Positions 43,721-55,460 of a stretch of 64,000 nucleotides of DNA are shown here, piece by piece. Location: positions 1,178,001 to 1,242,000 of the forward strand of contig NZ_AP024660.1 in assembly GCF_019977395.1 (NCBI RefSeq), in the 5' to 3' direction. Source of the DNA: Arthrobacter sp. NicSoilC5. Lineage in GTDB: Bacteria; Actinomycetota; Actinomycetes; Actinomycetales; Micrococcaceae. A program made the position numbers and the translations under genes. The notes under the pieces are model-generated. The model searched no databases and was not told the DNA's origin. It was given only the letters and a program-made list of their open reading frames with translations. How positions within the stretch are numbered: position 1 is the stretch's first letter; each line of letters starts with the position of its first letter.

Positions 43721-44314
43721 ATGAGCACAGCATCACTCGCAGACCTTCTCGCCCAGGCGGACGCCGACGGACACGACCACTCGGCCACCGAAAAAGCCAC
43801 CGGCCTGCTGCACGTCCACAACCACGCCACGGGCAGCATCGTCTGGTTCCCGACGTGGCGGAAGTTCCGTGAAACCACGGACTGGTCGGAGGCCGTCGCC
43901 GGCATCGCCGCGGAACTGGATGCCGCCTCCGCGGCGGCAGACCAGGCCGGCGCCGCAATCGTTGCCGCGGACCTGGAATCCCTGCTGGACCAGGCTGCCC
44001 GGTCCGGCGATGCGAACGTCTTCGTCCAGGAGAACCTCACCCGGCACCTGACCAGGACCTGGGCTGTGGGCGATGCCGTGGCGAAGGCCACCAACAAGGA
44101 CCCGTTCACCAGCGGCCCCACCCCCGCCGTCTTCGCCGGCTACCCGTACGACGTCTATGCCCAGGACGGTGGCGTGTTTGCCACGGCCCTCTGGAACGAC
44201 CTTATCGACGCACGGCGCAACCGTGCTTTGGCGGAGGAAGCGGCCCGCAAAGCACTGAAACCGGTCTCCCGCAAAGCCATGAAGAACGCGGCCCGGAAGG
44301 CAGCACGCCGCTGA
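43721..44314 (+). CDS. Protein of unknown function with basic C-terminal tail
   Basis: I do not recognise this 197-residue protein. It has no signal peptide or membrane segment. The N-terminal part is His/Asp-rich (DADGHDHS, HVHNHATG), the middle is helical and Ala-rich, and the end is strongly basic (SRKAMKNAARKAARR), which could bind nucleic acid. ATG 43721 has AGGAAG upstream at a rather long spacing. Stand-alone gene, followed by a strong terminator. Confidence 0.6.
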   Translation: MSTASLADLLAQADADGHDHSATEKATGLLHVHNHATGSIVWFPTWRKFRETTDWSEAVAGIAAELDAASAAADQAGAAIVAADLESLLDQAARSGDANVFVQENLTRHLTRTWAVGDAVAKATNKDPFTSGPTPAVFAGYPYDVYAQDGGVFATALWNDLIDARRNRALAEEAARKALKPVSRKAMKNAARKAARR

Positions 44315-44341
44315 CCAACCCGCCGCCGGCTGAAACGCAGA

Positions 44342-44377
44342 ACGGCGCCTGACGGACCAAAGTCCGGCAGGCGCCGT
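44342..44377. terminator. Hairpin between convergent unknown gene and ilvE
   Basis: Arms 44342-44357 and 44362-44377 pair at 15 of 16 positions around a CAAA loop. Serves both the plus-strand gene and ilvE. Confidence 0.75.
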
Positions 44378-44396
44378 CGTACGTTGAAGTTTGAAA

Positions 44397-45509
44397 CTAT
44401 GCCAGGCGGGTGAGCCAGCCGTGGGTATCCGGCTCGGCGCCGGTCTGGATGCCCAGGAGCTTCTCCCGGATGGCCATGGTGACCTCGCCGGCCTTGGCGT
44501 CCTCGGAACCGATGAACTCGGTATCGTCCTTGAGGACCCCGATGGGAGTGATCACAGCTGCGGTACCGCAGGCGAAGACCTCGGTGATCTCACCGGACGC
44601 CACGCCGTCGCGCCACTCGTCCAGGGTGATCTTGCGCTCGGCAACCTCGCGGCCCATGTCCTTGGCCACCTGGATGACGGACATGCGGGTGACACCTTCC
44701 AGGATGGTGCCGGTCAGCGCGGGAGTGGCCAGGGAGCCGTCCTTCATGACGAAGAACACGTTCATGCCGCCCAGCTCTTCCACGGCGTTGTCGTTGGCCT
44801 GGTCCAGGAACAGCACCTGCTTGCAGCCGTTGGCTTCGGCCTCCTGCTGCGCGATCAGGGAGGCAGCGTAGTTGCCGCCGCACTTGGCGTCGCCGGTGCC
44901 GCCGCGGCCTGCCCGGGCGTACTGGCGCGAGATCCAGATGGAGACCGGCTTGAGTTCGCCGCCGAAGTAGTTGCCGGCCGGCGATGCGATCACGCGGAAG
45001 GACACTTCACGGGCTGCCCGGACACCCAGGAAAGCCTCGGTGGCGATCATGAAGGGCCGCAGGTAGAGGGCTTCGCCGTCGCCGGAGGGCACCCATTCCT
45101 TGTCCACGGCCACCAGCTCACGGATCGCGCCAAGGAAGTATTCGGCCGGCAGCTCGGGCAGTGCAAGCCGGCGGGCGGACTTGTTCAGGCGTGCCGCGTT
45201 GGCTTCGGGACGGAAGGTCCAGACGGAGCCGTCCGCGTGCCGGTAGGCCTTGAGCCCTTCGAAAATCTCCTGGCCGTAGTGGAAGACCGCGGCGGACGGG
45301 TCGAGCACGATCGGACCGTAGGGTTCGATCCGGGCGTCGTGCCAGCCGCCGTCGCCGTCCGCGTCCACGCTGTAGTCGACGATGGCGGTGTGGTCGGTGA
45401 AGTAGTTGCCGAATCCCGGGTTTGCCAGGATGGCTGCACGCTCCTCGGCGGACTTCGGGTTCTCCGAGGGCTGCCGGGTGAATTCGACGCCATGGGCGGT
45501 CTGAGTCAT
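44397..45509 (-). CDS. ilvE: Branched-chain amino acid aminotransferase
   Basis: Last step of valine, leucine and isoleucine synthesis; fold-type IV PLP enzyme of 370 residues. The PLP lysine is in [11 protein letters not shown], and FEGLKAYR near the N-terminal third and [13 protein letters not shown] near the C-terminus are family signatures. The start ATG has GGAGGAACC upstream. It lies just downstream of leuB (103-bp gap) with its own likely promoter. Confidence 0.96.
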   Translation of the reverse strand: MTQTAHGVEFTRQPSENPKSAEERAAILANPGFGNYFTDHTAIVDYSVDADGDGGWHDARIEPYGPIVLDPSAAVFHYGQEIFEGLKAYRHADGSVWTFRPEANAARLNKSARRLALPELPAEYFLGAIRELVAVDKEWVPSGDGEALYLRPFMIATEAFLGVRAAREVSFRVIASPAGNYFGGELKPVSIWISRQYARAGRGGTGDAKCGGNYAASLIAQQEAEANGCKQVLFLDQANDNAVEELGGMNVFFVMKDGSLATPALTGTILEGVTRMSVIQVAKDMGREVAERKITLDEWRDGVASGEITEVFACGTAAVITPIGVLKDDTEFIGSEDAKAGEVTMAIREKLLGIQTGAEPDTHGWLTRLA

Positions 45510-45612
45510 GGTTCCTCCACGATCGGCCGCCCGGGGTTCAGCGCTGAACGGGAAGGCGGCATTTGGTGATTCGAGTAAAGCTTACGCCCGATGCCGGCGG
45601 CCCCGGCGCGGG

Positions 45613-46665
45613 CTACAGGCCGGCGGCGATGGCGTCGCCCACGGCGCTGGTGCTGCGTGCTGTGCCGTCGCGCTTTTCGACGTCGGCAACCACTGCGGCT
45701 TCGATCCTGCGGGCAGCGTCGGTGTAGCCGAGGTGGTCCAGCAGGAGCGCGGCGGAGAGGATGGCCGCGGTGGGGTCAGCCTTGCCCTGGCCGGCGATGT
45801 CCGGTGCGGACCCATGGACCGGCTCGAACATGGACGGCGCGGTGCGGTCCATGTTGATGTTGCCGGAGGCTGCCAGCCCGATGCCGCCGGTGACTGCCGC
45901 GGCGAGGTCGGTGATGATGTCGCCGAACAGGTTGTCCGTGACGATCACGTCGAAGCGGGACGGGTCGGTGACCATGAAGATGGTGGCGGCGTCCACGTGC
46001 AGGTAGTCGTGGGTGACCCCAGGGAATTCCTGGGCCACGGCTTCGACGGTGCGCTTCCACAGGTGCCCAGCGAAGACCAGGACGTTGTGCTTGTGCACCA
46101 GGGTGACGTGCTTGCGCTCCCGCAGGCTGGCGCGGCGGAATGCGTCGCGGACCACGCGCTCCACGCCGTGGGCGGTGTTCAGTGACACTTCGGTGGCTAC
46201 CTCATGCGGGGTTCCCGCCCGCAGTGTGCCGCCGTTGCCCACGTACGGACCCTCGGTCCCTTCGCGCACCACGATGAAGTCGATGGTGCCGGGGTTGGCC
46301 AGGGGGCTGCCGACGGTTCCGTAGAGCCGTGACGGCCGCAGGTTGACGTAGTGGTCCAGGCTGAAGCGCAGCTTGAGCAGCAGCTCACGCTCGATGATGC
46401 CGGACGGGATGCGGGTGTCGCCGGGGGCGGCACCCACGGCGCCGAACAGGATGGCATCGCGGGTCCGCAGGTCTGCGAGGACTGCATCCGGCAGGGTCTC
46501 CCCCGTAGCCAGCCAGTGCTCGGCACCGAGCTCATAGTGCGTCGGCTTGAGCTCCACGTCCTCCGCCGCCACAGCCTTTTCCAGGACTTTGAGGGCCTCG
46601 GCAATGACCTCGGGGCCGATGCCGTCGCCGGGAATAACTGCAAGATCGATGGAGGATGCGCTCAT
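45613..46665 (-). CDS. leuB: 3-isopropylmalate dehydrogenase
   Basis: Oxidative decarboxylation step of leucine synthesis, NAD-dependent. 350 residues; N-terminal [12 protein letters not shown], the substrate-binding RxxxxxRxxxxR region ([15 protein letters not shown]) and the metal-binding [34 protein letters not shown] is the C-terminal signature. ATG 46665 follows TACCCT by 6 nt and has no Shine-Dalgarno sequence, indicating a leaderless mRNA. A TTGACC box lies 19 bp upstream of TACCCT. Confidence 0.96.
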   Translation of the reverse strand: MSASSIDLAVIPGDGIGPEVIAEALKVLEKAVAAEDVELKPTHYELGAEHWLATGETLPDAVLADLRTRDAILFGAVGAAPGDTRIPSGIIERELLLKLRFSLDHYVNLRPSRLYGTVGSPLANPGTIDFIVVREGTEGPYVGNGGTLRAGTPHEVATEVSLNTAHGVERVVRDAFRRASLRERKHVTLVHKHNVLVFAGHLWKRTVEAVAQEFPGVTHDYLHVDAATIFMVTDPSRFDVIVTDNLFGDIITDLAAAVTGGIGLAASGNINMDRTAPSMFEPVHGSAPDIAGQGKADPTAAILSAALLLDHLGYTDAARRIEAAVVADVEKRDGTARSTSAVGDAIAAGL

Positions 46666-46671
46666 GGTTTC

Positions 46672-46702
46672 AGGGTAGCCAAGACATCCATATGCTGGTC
46701 AA
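46672..46702 (-). promoter_or_regulatory. leuB leaderless promoter
   Basis: On the minus strand TTGACC (46697-46702) and TACCCT (46672-46677) are 19 bp apart and TACCCT ends 6 nt before the leuB ATG. A half-site TCTCA like that at leuC/ilvD lies just upstream (about 46710), without its partner. Confidence 0.55.
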
Positions 46703-46758
46703 AACGTCTCAGCTTTTGGACATGAGCGCATCCGCCGGGAGCCCGCGGAGGAAGGAAC

Positions 46759-48315
46759 CTACTCCGCGGGTTCCTCAAACTTGGGGAACACCGGGGTGGG
46801 AGCGGGCAGCGCCGTACCGGGCACGATCGGGGTTGGGATCGCCGCGAACTGCCGGGCGTCGCCTTCCGGCTGGCCGAGGGCATCCAGGAGCTTGGCCGTT
46901 GCGTCGGGCATGACGGGCTGGGCCAGGACCGCCACGATCCGCAGGACCTCCAGCGTCACGTACAGCACGGTGTTCATGCGTTCGACGTCGGTCTTCCGCA
47001 GCACCCAGGGTGCCTGCTCGGCGAAGTAGGCGTTGGTGTGGTGCAGCACGCCCCAGATGGCCTCCAGCGCGCGGCTGAACTCCTGCTTGTCGAAGGCGGC
47101 GCGGGCGGTTTCCAGCAAACCATTCGCCTGGGCGAGGATCGCGTTGTCCTCCGCCGTGAACGCTCCGGGCGTGGGAACGGCGGCCCCGCAGTTTTTCGCC
47201 ACCATGGACAGGGAGCGCTGGGCCAGGTTGCCGAAGTTGTTGGCCAGGTCCGCGTTCATGCGGCCCACGATGGCCTCGTGGTTGTAGCTGCCGTCCGCGC
47301 CGAAGGGAACCTCACGCAGGAAGAAGAACCGCACCTGGTCCAGGCCGTAGCGGGCAACGAAGTCCGCCGGTGCCACCACGTTGCCCAGGGACTTGGACAT
47401 CTTGACCCCATTGTTGTGCAGGAAGCCGTGGATCATGACGCGCTTGGGCAGTTCCAGCCCGGCGCTCATCAGGAAGGCGGGCCAGTAGATGGCGTGGAAC
47501 CGGGAGATGTCCTTGCCGATGATGTGGACATCGGCGGGCCAGTACTTCCGGAACTTCTCCGAGTCCACGTCCGGGTACCCCACGCCGGTCAGGTAGTTGG
47601 TCAGCGCGTCCACCCAAACGTACATGACGTGCTTGTCGTTGCCCGGGACGGGGACGCCCCAGTCGAAGGTGGTCCGGCTGATGGACAGGTCCTCCAGGCC
47701 GCGCTTGACGAAGCTGATGACCTCGTTGAACCGGTATTGGGGTGCGCCGAACTCCGGGTGGGATTCGTAGAGGGCCAGCAGCTTGTCCTGGTAGGCGGAG
47801 AGCCGGAAGAAGTAGCTCTCCTCCGCCGTCCACGTGACCTCGGTGTCCGTCTCTTTCGAGTAGCGCACGCCGTCGTCCTTCACCACCGTCTCATCCTCGG
47901 CGTAGAAGGCCTCGTCCCGGACGGAGTACCAGCCCTCGTACTTGTCGAGGTAGATGTCGCCGTTGGCTTCCATCTTCTTCCAGATGGCCTGCGAGGCAGC
48001 GTAGTGGTCCGTGTCCGTTGTGCGGATGAACCGGTCGTAGCTGATGCCCAGGGCGGAGTGCGCCCCCTTGTAGACCGCAACGTTCCGGTCCACCAGTTCC
48101 TTGGGGGTAATGCCTTCCTTCTCCGCCGTCTGGGCAATCTTCATGCCGTGCTCGTCGGTGCCGGTCAGGAACATCACGTCAAAGCCGTCCAGCCGCTTGA
48201 AGCGGGCCATGGCGTCGGTGGCAATGTACTCGTAGGCATGCCCGATGTGCGGCACGCCGTTGGGGTAGGTGATGGCCGTGGTGATGTAGAACGGCGTTTT
48301 CTCTGGAGCAGTCAC
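46759..48315 (-). CDS. metG: Methionine--tRNA ligase
   Basis: Class I synthetase charging both initiator and elongator tRNA-Met; 518 residues, the short form without a C-terminal EMAP/OB domain. The HIGH motif is PHIGH at 22-26 and KMSKS is at 305-309; GTDEHGMKI follows the connective region. It has GTG 48315 as start. Downstream of the ABC transporter genes on the same strand, not obviously linked in function. Confidence 0.96.
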   Translation of the reverse strand: MTAPEKTPFYITTAITYPNGVPHIGHAYEYIATDAMARFKRLDGFDVMFLTGTDEHGMKIAQTAEKEGITPKELVDRNVAVYKGAHSALGISYDRFIRTTDTDHYAASQAIWKKMEANGDIYLDKYEGWYSVRDEAFYAEDETVVKDDGVRYSKETDTEVTWTAEESYFFRLSAYQDKLLALYESHPEFGAPQYRFNEVISFVKRGLEDLSISRTTFDWGVPVPGNDKHVMYVWVDALTNYLTGVGYPDVDSEKFRKYWPADVHIIGKDISRFHAIYWPAFLMSAGLELPKRVMIHGFLHNNGVKMSKSLGNVVAPADFVARYGLDQVRFFFLREVPFGADGSYNHEAIVGRMNADLANNFGNLAQRSLSMVAKNCGAAVPTPGAFTAEDNAILAQANGLLETARAAFDKQEFSRALEAIWGVLHHTNAYFAEQAPWVLRKTDVERMNTVLYVTLEVLRIVAVLAQPVMPDATAKLLDALGQPEGDARQFAAIPTPIVPGTALPAPTPVFPKFEEPAE

Positions 48316-48352
48316 GGTGCGGACGGTTACCTTCGGTGCGTAAGGGGGCGGA

Positions 48353-49108
48353 CTAGATCAGTTCTGTCAGGGTATCGCTCAGACGCACCAGTTCGTGGTC
48401 GTGCGAGGCCACCAGGACGGCGATGCCGTCGGAGGTGGTGTCCTTCAGGATGCTGATGATGCGGTTGGCGGAGGCACGGTCCAGGGAGGCGGTGGGCTCA
48501 TCCACCACCAGCACCCTGGTGCCGAGGATCAGTGCCCGGGCGATGGCCACGCGCTGGCGTTCACCGCCGGACAGCTGGGCGGGGCGGTGCCGCATGCGGC
48601 GGCCCAGGCCCACCAGGTCCAGCAGGTCCTTGGCCATGTCCCGCCGCTGCTCCACTTCGCCGTCCGGAACGGCGGGCAGGAGGACGTTCTCCAGGGCGCT
48701 CATGCCGTCGATCAGGGCGCCGCCCTGGTCCACGTAACCGATCAGGGCACGACGGCGGTCGGCGATTTCGTCGTCGCCCATGCTTTCGAGCGAATCACCT
48801 TCCCAGAACACCCGGCCCGACGTCGGCAGGGTAAGTCCCGCGCCGACGGTCAGGATGCTGGTCTTGCCGGAGCCGCTTCGGCCGGCGACGCAGTGCATCT
48901 CACCGGCGTGCAGGGTCAGGTCGAAGCCTTCCACCACGCTGACGGCCTCGGCGCCGCCCTTGCCGCCGCCATAGCGGATGGTGATGTCGCGCATCTCCAG
49001 CGGCGTGGCGTGGTCGGCCGACTTGACGATGGTGTTGGCCCGGGTCTGCAGGGGGACCTCGTTGGAGCCGCTCCTGCGGCTGCGCTGGACGTTCGTCGGG
49101 TTTGTCAT
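48353..49108 (-). CDS. ABC transporter ATP-binding protein (LolD/MacB type)
   Basis: ATPase subunit of 251 residues: Walker A GRSGSGKT at 76-83, signature [14 protein letters not shown], Walker [13 protein letters not shown] and H-loop ASHDHEL. ATG 49108 overlaps the permease stop (ATGA), so the two make one unit. The family pairs with FtsX-type permeases that extract or export lipids, peptides or antibiotics rather than import solutes. N-terminal about 35 residues are variable and could be extra. Confidence 0.92.
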   Translation of the reverse strand: MTNPTNVQRSRRSGSNEVPLQTRANTIVKSADHATPLEMRDITIRYGGGKGGAEAVSVVEGFDLTLHAGEMHCVAGRSGSGKTSILTVGAGLTLPTSGRVFWEGDSLESMGDDEIADRRRALIGYVDQGGALIDGMSALENVLLPAVPDGEVEQRRDMAKDLLDLVGLGRRMRHRPAQLSGGERQRVAIARALILGTRVLVVDEPTASLDRASANRIISILKDTTSDGIAVLVASHDHELVRLSDTLTELI

Positions 49109-51903
49109 TGGACCACTTTCGTTGCAATCGGTATCCAGCAAATTACAGCCACCAGCCCGGCCACGGCAGCCCAGATGGCTGCATAGGGGGCCAGCAGCAG
49201 GCCGATGCCCAGGGCGCCCAGCACGCCCAGCGGCAGGGCCACGGTTCCCACCAGTGCGTTTTCGAACAACCGGACCTGGCGGAGCATGTCCGGGTTCCAG
49301 CCCATGGCCTGGAGGATGCCAAGGTACTGCCGTTTGGCATTGAGCTCGAACCGGCCCGTCACCAGGGTCAGCACCAGCCCCACGGCCACGCCGGCAAGTG
49401 CCAGCAGGATGCTGGGCAGCGTCACGCTCGCTGCGGCCAGCCCGCTCAGGGCGCTCGCACCGGCGGCGCGCGGAATGTCGATCAGCAGGGCGATCAGGCC
49501 GCCGACCGCGGCACCGAAGACACCAACCGCGACAGCCAGGGACAAGGTGTTGAACTTGTTGGTGCTCAGCTGCCGGTTGGCGAACGTCAGTGGCGAGTCG
49601 ACCGGAATGAGGCGTTCGTCGTGCTGCGGTTCCTGGTCAATGACGTCGCGGTGCCGGAGCTGCCGGGCGGCAAACAGGGCCGCAGCGCAGTAGAGCACCA
49701 GGACGGCGGCGCACACCAGGGCGGTGGCCAGGCTCCAGCTCAGCAGGCTCAGCACGATGCCTGCTGCGGCGAGCAGCACGGCGCCGACGCCGAATTCCTC
49801 CAGCACCCAGCTGCGGATCCGCCGCTGGGTCCAGCCCATGGCCCGCAGTGTTCCGGCCTCGCTGCGGCGTTTGCGGATGTAGCTCACGGTCGATGCGCCC
49901 GTCAGGAGGGCGGCCCCGCACAGCGTCAGGAAGAGCAGGGTGATGTTGGTCCCGGAAAGAGCTCCGGCCACGGCTTCGGCGGCGTTCTGCCGGACCCAGG
50001 ACTGCTGGACCGTGCCGAGGGCCGATTCCTTGCCGGCACCGTCCTTGGAGTAGCCCGGAACGAAGATGCTGGTGTCCTCACGGGCTGAGCCGGCCACCAC
50101 GGTGGCGTCCAGGCCCATGTCCCGGATTTCGGCGGCAAGCTTCTCCACCTCGGGCTGGGCGTCCTTCCAGCTGCCCGGCGCCTTGGCGCGGACGCGGACG
50201 GCGTCGATGACGGCGGCGTTCTGCTTGTAGCCACGCGCTGCGGCGAGTCCGTAGTAGTCGGTGATGGCACCGGCGGACTGGCTGGCCAGGCCGGTGGCAC
50301 TGAGTGATGGCTTCAGTTCCGCCGCCGGCACGTCCTTGCCGGCCGCGTCCTTCTCCAGGGTGAACGGCGTGGGGTCGTACCCGCCAAGCGGAAGCTTGTT
50401 GACGTCACCGGAGGCCGCCTCCACGGCGGCGGGGTCGAACGTTCCGTAGACCATGGGCAGCGGCGTAGCGGCCTGCTGCTGGCCGGTGGGCAGGTTGTCC
50501 CGGTAGGACCGCTCGTCCACGGGGTCGCGCTGGGTCTGGTCAACGGGAGCGCCGTTGGCGGCCTTGTCCGGCAGCCGGTTGACGGTGACCCATTCGCCGG
50601 GAACGGCGGTCTTGTCCACGGCGCCGTTGGCTGCCGTGTCACCGTCCGTGTACTTGGGGGCACCGGCAAAGTTCGTGCTCCACTTGGCCGGCGTGTACAG
50701 GCCGGGGTTGAAGTTCCCGTTGCTGCCCAGCAGGGACGAGTGGTCCGTAGAGCCAGGCCAGGACAACACGAAGGGGTCCTTGGAAACGAAGGGCAGGTAG
50801 TCCTTGCCCAGGGACTTCGAAACGGTCCCGATGTCCTTGACTACCTTGCCGGCGTCGTCAATTTCCTCGATCTTGACGTTGTACTTAAGGTCCAGTGACG
50901 TACCGGAGCGGACAATCAGCGGAACTGCCTGCGAGCCGCTGGTCAGCTGGCCGGCGCGCTTGGCCTGCTGGTACTGGGTCATCAAGGGGGCCCAGTACTT
51001 GAGCTTGACGCCCAGGAAGTCCGGCCCTTCCTTGAGCTGGTCCATGCTGATGCCCTTGGTGAAGAGCCCTTCGAGGTAGCGGCCCACGGCGCCTGCGTCC
51101 CGTGCATCAGCGGGCGGCGCCTTCTCCAGCGGAGCAAGGAAATCACCGGCGGAGCCGAGCAGTGCCCGTTCGGCGGCAGGGTCGACGGCGACGACGGACT
51201 CGGTGACCTCAGGGGCCAGCGGCAAGGCCACGGAGAGGTTGAAGAGGTTGTGCTCGGAGCCGCCGGCGGGGGCGGGGAACTTGATGCCGGTCTCCCCTTG
51301 CGCCGGGGCGATGCGGATGCTGCTGCCGCCCTGTGCCTTTTCCTCCACGAGGCGGGCCTTGCCCAGGCTGCCCTCGGCCGTGGTCTTGAAGAGCGTCTGT
51401 TCGGAGTGTCCGTCGGAGCTCACGGCGCTGGCGGTCAGGCGGTACTTCTTGGCAGCATCGGTCAGCACCGATTCGGCGGCTGGCCACTTGTCCGGGGCGG
51501 TGGCGCCGGCAGCCTGGTCCGCCGTGGCGGTGCCTGCCAGCCCGGCGTTGTAGCCGAGGTAGTCCATGGCGTCGAGGCGGGGGGTCTCAAGGTTCTGGGT
51601 GACGCGGGAGACCAGGCTGATGGGGGCCGCCACGGACGTGCCGGACAGCTTCCTGATGGAGTCCAGTTGGTCAAAGCCGATGCCGCCCGCGCCGTTGGCG
51701 ATCTCGGGCTGCAGCAGCGCCCCGGAGGGCGCCTTCGCCTGGACCAGGATGTCGTAGAGCCCCCTCGAATTTTCATTGACCGTCCGGTTGAGCGCAGCCT
51801 GTGACTGGCTTTGGACGACGACCGACAAGCACATGGCTGCGATCAAGATGGCCGCGGTCAACAGCAGCACCCTGCTTCTGATGAACCTCTGGACGGCGTT
51901 CAT
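49105..51903 (-). CDS. FtsX-type ABC permease with a very large extracellular domain
   Basis: 932-residue permease. One transmembrane helix (about 12-34) precedes roughly 600 residues predicted outside the cell, followed by the FtsX core (three helices around residues 655-760) and, after a loop, a second FtsX-like core of four helices near the end. The cytoplasmic coupling loops RRSEAGTLRAMGW and RQYLGILQAMGW mark the two copies. ATG 51903 has GGGAG 5 nt upstream. The ectodomain has no family I recognise and is Ala/Pro/Gly/Lys-rich, so substrate is unknown; peptide or cell-wall-active compound handling is a guess. Confidence 0.85.
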   Translation of the reverse strand: MNAVQRFIRSRVLLLTAAILIAAMCLSVVVQSQSQAALNRTVNENSRGLYDILVQAKAPSGALLQPEIANGAGGIGFDQLDSIRKLSGTSVAAPISLVSRVTQNLETPRLDAMDYLGYNAGLAGTATADQAAGATAPDKWPAAESVLTDAAKKYRLTASAVSSDGHSEQTLFKTTAEGSLGKARLVEEKAQGGSSIRIAPAQGETGIKFPAPAGGSEHNLFNLSVALPLAPEVTESVVAVDPAAERALLGSAGDFLAPLEKAPPADARDAGAVGRYLEGLFTKGISMDQLKEGPDFLGVKLKYWAPLMTQYQQAKRAGQLTSGSQAVPLIVRSGTSLDLKYNVKIEEIDDAGKVVKDIGTVSKSLGKDYLPFVSKDPFVLSWPGSTDHSSLLGSNGNFNPGLYTPAKWSTNFAGAPKYTDGDTAANGAVDKTAVPGEWVTVNRLPDKAANGAPVDQTQRDPVDERSYRDNLPTGQQQAATPLPMVYGTFDPAAVEAASGDVNKLPLGGYDPTPFTLEKDAAGKDVPAAELKPSLSATGLASQSAGAITDYYGLAAARGYKQNAAVIDAVRVRAKAPGSWKDAQPEVEKLAAEIRDMGLDATVVAGSAREDTSIFVPGYSKDGAGKESALGTVQQSWVRQNAAEAVAGALSGTNITLLFLTLCGAALLTGASTVSYIRKRRSEAGTLRAMGWTQRRIRSWVLEEFGVGAVLLAAAGIVLSLLSWSLATALVCAAVLVLYCAAALFAARQLRHRDVIDQEPQHDERLIPVDSPLTFANRQLSTNKFNTLSLAVAVGVFGAAVGGLIALLIDIPRAAGASALSGLAAASVTLPSILLALAGVAVGLVLTLVTGRFELNAKRQYLGILQAMGWNPDMLRQVRLFENALVGTVALPLGVLGALGIGLLLAPYAAIWAAVAGLVAVICWIPIATKVVQ

Positions 51904-52119
51904 GGAACTCCCTGAAACCTGGATTGCGTGCGCGCACATCCATCCCCCGGGCAGACGTGGGCAATGACGGACGGATGTGCAAAAGGTATTGGCCGGTCTG
52001 CCGGCTATGGCCCTGAATCAGGACGTAGCCATTGTAAGCAGACCGGCCAATCATACGTGGCTCCGCACGGACGTACCCTGCGGAGGAGCGGCTTTCGGCG
52101 TTTCGGCCGGTGTGTCGCG
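51904..52119. other. Intergenic region with long nested hairpin
   Basis: 216 bases between the serA stop and the permease start. A 14-bp perfect inverted repeat (51988-52001 with 52038-52051) encloses GGCTA/TAGCC (52003-52007 with 52026-52030) and CCTGA/TCAGG (52012-52016 with 52018-52022), giving one long nested stem. It may end the serA transcript or be part of a small RNA. No protein gene is seen here. Confidence 0.6.
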
Positions 52120-53709
52120 TTAGTCTTCCAGGTCCACTTCCCGGACCATCTCAGCGCCGATGCCGGCCTTGATGGCGTCCAGCACCTGCTGGGGAACGGA
52201 GCTGTCGATGGTGAGCAGGGCCAGGACCTGGCCGCCCTCGTTGGAGCGGGCCACCTGCATGCCGGCAATGTTGATGTTGTTCATGCCCAGGATGTGGCCG
52301 ATGGTTCCGATGACGCCGGGGCGGTCGGTGTAGGCAACCACCACAAGGTGCTCGCTGATGGGGATTTCCACCTCGAAGCCGTTGATGCCCACGAGCTTCT
52401 CGATCTGCTTGGGGCCGGTCAGGGTGCCGGCCACGGAGATCTGGCTGCCGTCGCTGAGGGCGCCGCGCAGGGTCAGGACATTGCGGTAGGACTCGGTCTC
52501 CGGCGTGGTGATGAGGCGGACGTTGATGCCGCGCTGCTCGGCGATGACCGGGGCGTTGACGTAGGAAACCTGTTCGGTCACGACGTCGGCGAAGATGCCC
52601 TTCAGCGCCGCAAGTTCCAGCACCTTGACATCGAGGGAGGAGATTTCGCCGGCGACTTCAACGTCGAACTGCGTCAGGGACGCGTGGGTCAGCGCGGTGA
52701 AGATGCGGCCGAGCTTCTCGATCAGCGGGATGCCCGGACGGACGTCGGGGGCAATGACGCCGCCGGCGACGTTGACGGCATCCGGGACCAGCTCTCCCGC
52801 GAGGGCAAGGCGGACGGACTTGGCCACGGAGACGCCGGCCTTTTCCTGGGCTTCGTCGGTGGAGGCGCCCAGGTGCGGGGTGACCACCACGTTGTCGAGC
52901 TTGAAGAACGGCAGGTCGGTGCTGGGTTCCTTGGCGAAGACGTCCACGCCCGCGCCGGCGATTTCGCCGTCCTGCAGGGCCGTGAAGAGCGCTTCTTCGT
53001 CAACGAGGCCGCCGCGGGCCACGTTGACCACGTAGGCGGTGGACTTCATCTTCTTGAATGCGTCCGCACCAAGCATGCCCACGGTCTCGGGGGTCTTGGG
53101 CATGTGGATAGTGATGAAGTCGGACTGGGCCAGGAGCTCTTCCAGGGTGACCAGCTGCACGCCGAGCTGCGCGGCGCGGGCCGAGGTGATGTAGGGGTCG
53201 TAGGCCAGGATCTTGGTGTCGAAGCCCTTGAGGCGGGCGGCCACCAGGGCGCCGATGCGGCCCAGGCCGATGATGCCGATCTTCTTTTCGAACAGTTCGA
53301 TGCCGGTGTACTTGGAGCGCTTCCATTCGCCGTCCTTGAGGGCGGCGCTGGCCTGCGGGATGTGGCGGGCCAGGCTGAGGATGTGCCCCACGGTGAGTTC
53401 CGCGGCGGACACGATGTTGGACGTGGGGGCGTTGACCACCATCACGCCGGCCTGGGTGGCGGCCTTGATGTCCACGTTGTCCAGGCCGACGCCGGCGCGG
53501 GCGATGACCTTCAGGTTCTTGGCCGCGGCGATCGCTTCGGCGTCCACCTGGGTGGCGGAGCGGACCAGGATGGCATCCACGTCGCTGATCGCCGAGAGCA
53601 GCTGGGAACGGTCGGCGCCGTCGGTCTGTCGGATTTCAAAGTCCGGGCCAAGGGCCTCGACGGTGGCGGGGGAAAGTTCTTCGGCGAGCAGTACTACGGG
53701 TTTTGACAC
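52120..53709 (-). CDS. serA: D-3-phosphoglycerate dehydrogenase
   Basis: First step of serine synthesis. 529 residues, the long actinobacterial form: NAD-binding GLGRIG, catalytic Arg/Glu/His with His in VTPHLGAS, an intervening domain, and a C-terminal ACT domain (about 455-525; DRPGVIGTIGHILG) for feedback by serine. I start at GTG 53709 with GAGGA upstream; the longer ATG frame (53748) adds 13 residues with no family match. Downstream of ilvC on the same strand. Confidence 0.96.
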   Translation of the reverse strand: MSKPVVLLAEELSPATVEALGPDFEIRQTDGADRSQLLSAISDVDAILVRSATQVDAEAIAAAKNLKVIARAGVGLDNVDIKAATQAGVMVVNAPTSNIVSAAELTVGHILSLARHIPQASAALKDGEWKRSKYTGIELFEKKIGIIGLGRIGALVAARLKGFDTKILAYDPYITSARAAQLGVQLVTLEELLAQSDFITIHMPKTPETVGMLGADAFKKMKSTAYVVNVARGGLVDEEALFTALQDGEIAGAGVDVFAKEPSTDLPFFKLDNVVVTPHLGASTDEAQEKAGVSVAKSVRLALAGELVPDAVNVAGGVIAPDVRPGIPLIEKLGRIFTALTHASLTQFDVEVAGEISSLDVKVLELAALKGIFADVVTEQVSYVNAPVIAEQRGINVRLITTPETESYRNVLTLRGALSDGSQISVAGTLTGPKQIEKLVGINGFEVEIPISEHLVVVAYTDRPGVIGTIGHILGMNNINIAGMQVARSNEGGQVLALLTIDSSVPQQVLDAIKAGIGAEMVREVDLED

Positions 53710-53764
53710 GGCTGATCCTCTGCGTTGCAGTCCTGGGGATGGAAACAAGTCTAGGCCGACGGAA

Positions 53765-53800
53765 AGGCCGGGCTCACATTGTTAAGTGTGAACCCGGCCT
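53765..53800 (-). terminator. Intrinsic terminator after ilvC
   Basis: Stem of AGGCCGGG and TCACA segments (53765-53778 with 53787-53800, one mismatch) and an 8-nt loop, followed by TTTCC on the minus strand. It separates ilvC from serA. Confidence 0.7.
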
Positions 53801-53834
53801 CACCATTGGGGTCTATGCGGTTGCGCTGGCAGCC

Positions 53835-54911
<1,077 letters not shown>

Positions 54912-54945
54912 TTACGGGCGCGTGGTCTCGCCTGGACGCAAACGC

Positions 54946-55458
54946 CTAGGCGGAGCGGAGCGCCCGGTCACTCATGGAGCGGGATCCCCGTCCAACGGCC
55001 AGGGTGCCGGACTGCACAATTTCGCGGATGCCGAAGGGCTCCAGCACTGAGAGCAGGGCTGTGAGCTTTTCGGGGTGGCCGGTGGCCTCGATGACGACGG
55101 AGTCGGTGGACACGTCGACCACTGAGGCACGGAACAGGTCTGCGGCCTGGGTTACCTGCAGGCGTGTTGCGGCATCCGCACGTACCTTGACCAGGATGTG
55201 GTCGCGCTGTACGGAAGATTCTGGGGTCAGCTCAACGATCTTGATGACGTTGACCAGTTTGTTGAGCTGCTTGGTGACCTGCTCGATGAGGTCGCCGTCG
55301 GCGTCGACCACCACCGTCATGCGGGACACGCCCGGCACTTCGGTGGGGCCCACGGCCAGGGAGTTGATGTTGAAGGCGCGGCGGGCAAAGAGGCTGGCCA
55401 CGCGGGTCAGGACGCCGGGCTTGTCCTCAACCAGGACGGAAAGTGTGTGGCGGGTCAT
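54946..55458 (-). CDS. ilvN: Acetolactate synthase small (regulatory) subunit
   Basis: Regulatory subunit that makes acetolactate synthase sensitive to valine. 170 residues with an N-terminal ACT domain (VLVEDKPGVLTRVASLFARR) and a C-terminal second domain ending ALRSA. ATG 55458 lies 2 nt after the ilvB stop, so it is coupled to ilvB. Longer frames upstream would run into ilvB. Confidence 0.97.
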   Translation of the reverse strand: MTRHTLSVLVEDKPGVLTRVASLFARRAFNINSLAVGPTEVPGVSRMTVVVDADGDLIEQVTKQLNKLVNVIKIVELTPESSVQRDHILVKVRADAATRLQVTQAADLFRASVVDVSTDSVVIEATGHPEKLTALLSVLEPFGIREIVQSGTLAVGRGSRSMSDRALRSA

Positions 55459-55460
55459 GC

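Noticed and set aside
43593..44121. Extended N-terminus for the MBL-fold gene (frame open to 44121)
   Set aside because: The extension overlaps the divergent unknown gene at 43721-44314, is low-complexity, and lacks a ribosome-binding site; the fold is complete from 43590.
51928..53706. 592-codon plus-strand frame over serA
   Set aside because: Shadow frame of serA; no domains, and its start lies in the intergenic hairpin region.
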